DNA of 64,000 nucleotides from positions 9,862,501-9,926,500 of the forward strand of contig NC_088315.1 in assembly GCF_910592395.1 (NCBI RefSeq), read 5' to 3'. Shown here one piece after another: positions 58,475 through 64,000 of the stretch. The DNA is from Lineus longissimus (Eukaryota; Nemertea; Pilidiophora; Heteronemertea; Lineidae). The translations under genes were made by a program, and so were the position numbers. The number at the start of each line of letters is the position of its first letter. The first letter of the stretch is position 1. A model generated the notes under the pieces. That model did no database searches and had not been told where the DNA came from. It worked only from the letters and a program-made list of their open reading frames with translations.

Positions 58475-58807
58475 TGCAAGGGAACAAGAAAGGCAAGCGT
58501 CAGCGTCGAGCAATATTTTTGTCGAACACAAAGTAATGAAGTGAGGGGAGCTTGGAAATGTTAAGATGCAGCTATTAGACTAGTGACTCCATTTTGCCAA
58601 TCTTAGAAACAGCTGAACTCATCCAAAATCCACCAAATGGTTAAAATATTACTCGGAGGACATTGTCACCTTTGGTCTGCATGGCCTCCGCAATCAAACA
58701 GATGTGACAGGCGGGGGGGGGGGGTATAAAAAATGAAACCATACATCGCCAACAAATCAGTATAAGTCATCCTGTGTCTGTGATTCTGCATGATTCATAC
58801 ATTGACT

Positions 58808-58895
58808 ACACTACACTCCGGCCGCAGTGGACCGACCTTGTTCCTCTTCATAAGGAGGCCTAATAAGGATAACGCAATGGACTGCCCCAGGAGTC
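58808..58895. repeat. 'cactccggmcgcagtggacc' module, diverged copy
   Basis: It reads cactccggccgcagtggacc, gaccttgttcctcttcataa, ggaggcctaataaggataac, gcaatggactgccccaggag. This is the same order as in the copies at 36099, 62183, 63207 and 63575. Confidence 0.75.
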
Positions 58896-59215
58896 TAACG
58901 CCGACAACCTCCGCGGGCTGTATCGTAGTATTAATCCGCGAAATTACATGGGACCGGGATTACCATGCTGTATAGGGCACTTTAAATGGATTATACTACA
59001 GACATCAGGCCGCCAAAAGTCTATTTCTGATGTTATTCTTGGGTGCCAGTCGCAAATGCACTGTTGATCTTGACCCCCAAGGTTTGAGATCGCCAAGTCA
59101 TTCAGTGGAGCCGACGGCAGTTATAAAAAAATGCATCTCGTCATGCCGCGAAGACGTGCAGCAACTGCGGGACCATAGGCCTGCGCCCTCACTCTGATAG
59201 TGATATCCTTCCTAA

Positions 59216-59360
59216 GGATGGGGAGCGGGAGCGGGAGAAGGCATGCGGGAGTCGGCATGCGGTAGCGGGAGCGGGAAGGGGAGGGCGAAGGCAGTGCCAC
59301 TGCCAATGGCAATGGCAATGGCGATGGCGATGGCGATGGCGATAGCGAGGGGAGGGGGGA
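59216..59360. repeat. GC-rich simple repeats (gcggga, aatggc, gatggc)
   Basis: Consecutive blocks of gcgggagcggga, ggcatgcgg, aatggcaatggc and gatggcgatggc hexamers, ending in an aggggaggggg-like stretch. Confidence 0.85.
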
Positions 59361-59467
59361 GACCCGGAGGAGGGGAGGGCGAAAGAGTAAGAGTAAGGCT
59401 GCCCTGCTGAGATCAATTCAAATCACAAAAAAACTGATAAATACTTCATGACACATGACAATCAGGC

Positions 59468-59602
59468 ATGGCGGGAAATCACCTGACAAAATTCAACTCA
59501 CCCTCCGAGCTCCGGCTGAAGCTGGCAAAGACATTGCTTTTTCGGCAGCAGATGGAATTTTCATCGGATGAGGTGATACTCTGGTTGCAGAGCATCGTCC
59601 TG
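59468..59602 (+). CDS. Candidate first coding exon of an unrecognised gene
   Basis: An ATG in good context (caggcATGG) opens 45 codons (MAGNHLTKFNSPSELRLKLA, then KTLLFRQQMEFSSDEVILWL) and ends at a donor (ctg/gtaatg) in phase 0. A possible second exon starts after ttttctcag at 59938 and ends at gat/gtaagg near 60030. Two frames look protein-like there, so the join is uncertain. No family recognised. Confidence 0.3.
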
Positions 59603-59739
59603 GTAATGACTTCCTCATGTTTTGGCGACGAAAATTTAATAAATTCGTGATAAATACGAGATAAAATGCCAGAAAATATTCGAAACGTCTCCAACTTCGA
59701 AGAATTTCTCTGGAATGGTTGTCAAGGCGTTTGCGTAAC

Positions 59740-59855
59740 GCTGGCGTCACGACGTCATTACCTTATTAGGCGCTCAAACGATCACGTGATCCGGATGAGC
59801 CAATGAGTGGCGCGAAGACGTTCTCACGTTCTCACGCTGGACGACGTCACCGCCA
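59740..59855. promoter_or_regulatory. Possible promoter: CpG-rich, with E-box, CCAAT and CRE-like sites
   Basis: A stretch richer in CpG than its surroundings, with gacgtca (59751), the palindrome atcacgtgat (59781), ccaat (59800) and gacgtcac (59843). No TATA box. It could serve a + strand gene starting near 59.98 kb or, about 2.8 kb upstream, the - strand kinase gene. Inference from motifs only. Confidence 0.3.
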
Positions 59856-59980
59856 AATAAGGAACACAGGACGCAAGTCAACAAAAGAGCAATCAATTCC
59901 CGTCTTCTTCTCCGGGTTTTCGCGGTATTTTCTCAGCCAGTGCATGCAGAGGAAAATCTCCGGTGGAGCCATCAAATATG

Positions 59981-60030
59981 CCTCGTGTTCCAGAACCGAC
60001 CAGGTACGAGGCATCCTCAGCTGGAATCGA
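59981..60030 (+). CDS. Candidate coding exon (MPRVPEPTRYEASSAGID)
   Basis: The ATG at 59981 opens a frame reading MPRVPEPTRYEASSAGID to a consensus donor gtaagg at 60031. The same frame is open upstream (KSPVEPSN). The opposite strand also has an open, protein-like frame here (PAEDASYLVGSGTRGIFDG), so strand is not settled. Confidence 0.25.
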
Positions 60031-60754
60031 TGTAAGGTCGAACGTACTTTTAAAAACCTTTTTTCCATCCACCATTTGAGTCATTGAAGGGTAATTTTGC
60101 TAAATTTGATGTTGTCCTGAAGGCCGCAGCCCGATTTGTCCGATATCCGCCAACCTACAGAATGCGATGCTGTCGTCTAACGCTAAGAAGCCGGCAAAAT
60201 ATGAGCATCTTTTTATTGTAACTTTGTTATTAATGTGCTGTGGTGGGAAATTGACAGAAAAGGCAGCCATTGCATTTGACATAGCGAGCAAGTGGCAGAA
60301 CTTGGAGGTATTGGGCCTGGCGGCTGATATATTTTTAGCGCTGTGACTCAGCACTCATCAGTATCATCGCTAATATGGCATTGTTTCCGGAACCCAGCCA
60401 GCGCCACACAAGAATAAACCTGGTGCCAGGTGCAGGAGAAGGCGCCTCGCTATAAGAGATTGAGCTGTTTCAGGAACTGGGCCGTGCATTCTTTATCGGG
60501 AGTATTTGAAAGCGATGTTCTCTCCTTTTCCATACATGTCACCTTCTTTTTACTCAGTTGTACTTTGGAGGGAACTCATTTCTTGATGCAAGCGGCGATC
60601 GGCTGTGTCAATCGCACTTCTGGTCAACGCTATCGATTTGGGGATACGATACGATAGTGATGCTACCAACAAAAGTGCCTTGCTGACCAAAAAAGTGTCA
60701 GTGCACCAAACTTTGAAACCTGCGCCTTTGAACCCTCCATGGGCTGCCCATGGA

Positions 60755-61570
60755 GTCCAGTCTAATGAATCCGCCAGCGATAACTCATCCAGCTGATTGT
60801 AAATACTCAAGACTGGTAATCAATCCCCCGGCTCTAACTCTTCCAGCCGGTTGTAAATACCTTAGATATGAACAAGACACAAAACACTTATTCCGCAAAT
60901 TATGTCAACAAGCGTACCCTTCTAAATGGTCACGATTCCTAAGCTTTCAACTCATCCAGCTGGTTATATTCCCTGTATAGACGGGAACAGTGGCCTTTCT
61001 AGCTGGTGACGGATTCCCAGGCGTTGCCTCTCACTGCTCGCAAACGTGACTCTTGCAGCTGGTTATCGATTCCCTGCGGTCAACTCATCCAGCTGGTATT
61101 AACTAAATTCCTTCGATATGAGCATGGCACTTCCAACTCGCCGTTATCTCCCTGGCATCTCTTCCAGCAGGTTATGAACAAATTACTCAGATGTGTACAT
61201 GTCCCTTCCAGCTGGTCATTTATTCCCCGACACCATGACATCTTCCAGCTTGTTATGAACATATTACCCAGGTGTGAAGAAGATTTTGAATGTCCTGGGC
61301 ACAAAAATTCTATGTGCTTTTATCTCCAAGTTATTGACGTTAATGGCCTCTCCAGAACTATATACCATAATCCATCAGAATATAGTTGATTGGACACTTT
61401 TTCCAGGGGGCGTTTTCTACTTCTCCGCCAGCATTAACTCTTCCAGCTGGTTATTTCCCAGATAATCTGAGCTGGTCATGAACACATTCCCCAGATCATA
61501 GGCAGATGTGAACATGACACGTCCAGCGGGTCATTACCTCTTCCAGCTGGTTATTGATTTGCACAAAATA
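60755..61570. repeat. Degenerate interspersed/tandem array around 'ctcttccagctggttat'
   Basis: At least eleven copies of (a)actc.tccagctggttat are followed by gaacatattaccc or gattccc-like sequence, spaced irregularly at 40-200 bp (e.g. 60785, 60838, 60950, 61083, 61157, 61205, 61245, 61438, 61537). Each core contains the palindrome cagctg. Confidence 0.75.
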
Positions 61571-61793
61571 CCACTATATAAATACGATAACAAATGGTTA
61601 TTGGCTTGTACAAAACACCAATATATAAATATGATAAGAAATGCTTAAAATCATTTTTGATTTATTGTCACATACACCACATGACTTGACCATTGTACAG
61701 AAAGCAACTCCACCAGTAGAACTTGTATAGGGTCGATACGTAACGTGACCGTTATAAAGGATAACATTCTCGGAATAGAATTATCAGCCAAAC

Positions 61794-62060
61794 ATGTATT
61801 TTCCGATTTTATGGTGCATTAATCTACTTACAAAGCCTGGAAAAGACTGTCCATTTATAGAGAGGATTCGATTTTGACCAAGAGGACCTGAGTGGACAAA
61901 GAGGCTGATTCTAGAGTGTAGATGTGAGATAAAAGTTGAAAAAGTAAAAAAAAAAAGCTGGATTGCGCCGATGGTCTCAGCGGGATTCGAACCCACGATC
62001 AGAATATTCCGAGTGCTATGAATACAGTTACGAAGTAACCACCTAGCATTGCCAGCACAC
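61794..62060 (-). mobile_element. Repeat copy C with tRNA-derived (class II-like) SINE
   Basis: Positions 61794-61985 match 36237-36440 (ttttccgattttatggtgca .. gctgattctagagtgtagat). On the minus strand a longer tRNA-like part is visible here than in copy A. An A-box-like tgctaggtggttac is followed, about 55 bp later, by the T arm gtgggttcgaatcccgc, then tgagacc and an A11/T11 tract. The A-to-B distance fits a Leu/Ser-type tRNA ancestor. The 5' acceptor strand does not pair, so it is not a working tRNA. Confidence 0.6.
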
Positions 62061-62182
62061 CGTGGCACGAGTATTGGTCCATATATCCGTGATAAGTCTT
62101 GCACAATATCGACCGACTGAGGCGTAGTATCGGCGAGTGTTTCTGCATGTCAGAGTTTTCCTACAAGAGATCAGGACTCGAA

Positions 62183-62265
62183 TACACTCCGGACACAGTG
62201 GACCGGCCTCAGTCCTCACCGACCGTACCAAATTAGGATGACGCAATTGGCTGCCGAGGGAGTCC
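62183..62265. repeat. 'cactccggacgcagtggacc' module copy
   Basis: acactccggacacagtggac, cggcctcagtcctcaccgac, aaattaggatgacgcaattg, gctgccgagggagtccgg. It is unattached to the larger repeat, so the module can move or persist on its own. Confidence 0.75.
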
Positions 62266-62952
62266 GGTGTAAAAGTAAAAAGTGTCCCCCCTGGAAAAAG
62301 TGTCCGGCCCTATTGTATTCTGCAATATGGTTCTATAGAGACCCTGACAGTCAATAGCTCAGAGATTGAAGCGCATAATAGAATCCTTTGTTCCCGGACA
62401 TTTTATCCTAGGACATTTTAAACTTCTACACCGGCATCGAATGGTTGTTGTTTGGTTGGTGGTCGCAAATGTAGGGAAAAATAAGAAGAAAAAAACACTG
62501 AAATTGGCAAACTGAAAGGCCTACGTCGTTCGTTAATGTCCAATTGCGAAAGTACATACTAAATATGAATTACTGATATACAAATACTACTATGAATACC
62601 AAGTTTAAACAAATTTGTATTTATAATAACTGCACTATACGGCATTGTGTATAAGTGGATTTCCGTTTAACTTGACAACAAGTAATTACGAACGGCGCAC
62701 CCCTTAAAGACTAAGGGCTTAACAGAAGAAGATGACGCCAATTTAAGATAACGCCAGCGTTAGTGACAAAATTTTGTCTGAACAATTCACCCGCCCCAGA
62801 CCAGACCAGACCAGATCACATTGGCGCGCGTTTACACGGCAGGTCAATCTAAACCGATCGAGGTTGATCTTGGTTTGTTTGGTCGGAATGGTCCCGCGTA
62901 AACTACACTCCGGACGCAATGGACTCGACCGGCCTCGTCTTGTCGCCCGACA

Positions 62953-64000
62953 TGATCCAAGTAATTCCGAATAATCCTAAACATAGTGGGCACAAAGCAA
63001 TTGCTGAGATGGTCCCTTAAACCCCTGAAATTTATAAACTAAATTCTATTGACTCTTGAGAATATTCCTGGTATGCAGACCGATTTCTATCCGCCGATTT
63101 TGGGAAACGTTTGAAACACTGGTGGGGCTATACGTATATATTTTTTCAGGACATTCGTGATAGATTTCGTTACATGTTTTCCTCTCATCTCATTGGAAAG
63201 TTTAATGAGTACACTCCGGACGCAGTGGACCGGCCTCGTAGTCCTCACCATATAAGGAGACCCCTGAATTAGGATGACGCAATGGACTGCCCATGCAGGG
63301 AGCCTATTTAATGAGATGTTGGACGACAACATACTCTGAATTCTATTCTATGTATTATCCGTTTTTATGGTACATGAGTCTTCTTACAAAGCCTGGAAAA
63401 AAACAGTGTCCATTTAGAGAGGCTTCGATTTTGACCGAGAGTAACGTGAATTTTTGACCGAGAGTTGACCAAAAAGGCTGATTCTAGAGTGTAGATGTGA
63501 GATAAAAGTTAGAAAAGTGAAACAAAAAGTGCTGGATAGTGCCGATGGTCCCTACAGTAGATCAGGCCTCGAAAACACTCCGGACGCAGTGGACCGGCCT
63601 CCTTCCTCACCATAAGGATACCCAATTAGGATGACGCAATGGACTGCTTTGGGCTGGGTTGTTCAAAATCACGTTAGCGTTAACGGCGCCGTTATTAAGT
63701 CTTAAGATGAAAAATCTAATGGGATTAACTGAATGTTGTTTCCATCACTTGAGAATAGCCCGTCGAGCCTAACGGCGGCTGGAGTTTTCTCAACAAGATA
63801 ACAAAGTCATCGGAAACGATTTTATAAAAACTCACAACTGTTTTGCAGAGTGAGAATACTATATTATATCTTGGCACACTGCAGTAATCTTTAATATCTA
63901 CCCGTTCGCCGAAAATTGGAAAAGTTTCAGAAATTTGAAAAACATACCGGGCGGAGATGTGACGGTCAGCCATACAATGTATAGGCTAAGTTAAGCGTGT
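62953..64000. repeat. Dispersed >1-kb repeat, copy B (runs off the window)
   Basis: It matches copy A (35837-36787) from gtaattccgaataatcctaa onward. It differs by an insertion near 63545-63690 that carries a second 'cactccggacgcagtggacc' module (63575-63650) in place of copy A's tRNA-like segment. It reaches the last base of the window still in register with copy A at 36787. Confidence 0.9.

Larger units (their letters stand above)
56928..59467. other. Upstream region of the kinase gene, repeats only
   Basis: It holds a 20-bp AT-rich array, two poly-G tracts, one copy of the 'cactccggccgcagtggacc' module and a GC-rich simple repeat. No exon can be supported, although 5' UTR exons of the kinase gene should lie here or further right. 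Confidence 0.45.

Overview
The window is animal nuclear DNA. Genes have short exons with GT..AG borders in long AT-rich introns, and roughly half the window is repeats (MITE-like inverted-repeat elements, tRNA-derived SINEs, satellites). The gene families and this repeat style suggest an invertebrate, probably a marine lophotrochozoan or invertebrate deuterostome; the phylum cannot be fixed from the sequence. There is no bacterial, phage or CRISPR signal, and I found no reverse transcriptase or transposase ORF.

Layout. 1-19 kb: the 3' part of a RIPOR/FAM65 gene (+ strand), 13 exons from 1747 to 17838, with a likely alternative terminal exon at 16103. Its introns carry about seven copies of a 'tctctattaaggacac' inverted-repeat element. 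19-23.5 kb: convergent intergenic DNA. 23.5-33.3 kb: a gene on the - strand for an unrecognised, mostly disordered protein of about 2132 residues with seven 33-residue repeats. 34.5-39.6 kb: inverted-repeat elements and a dispersed repeat. 39.7-40.7 kb: an intronless rhodopsin-class GPCR (+). 41-43.2 kb: inverted-repeat elements, including a striking 547-bp foldback element. 43.3-53.8 kb: four successive tandem arrays (periods about 170, 67, 122 and 81 bp), with the 3' end of an unrecognised - strand gene at 44.6-45.3 kb. 53.8-56.9 kb: a large - strand ORF with an apparently catalytic kinase domain followed by a pseudokinase domain. Its stop codon lies only 25 bp from the 81-bp array. 57-64 kb: simple repeats, a possible promoter with candidate first exons at 59.4-60.5 kb, a degenerate array, and a >1 kb repeat copy that also occurs at 35.8-36.8 kb.

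The genes do not form a pathway: a Rho-signalling polarity regulator, a peptide-type receptor, a kinase/pseudokinase and two unrecognised proteins. Start sites and splice junctions were read by eye from frame and GT/AG rules without transcript data.
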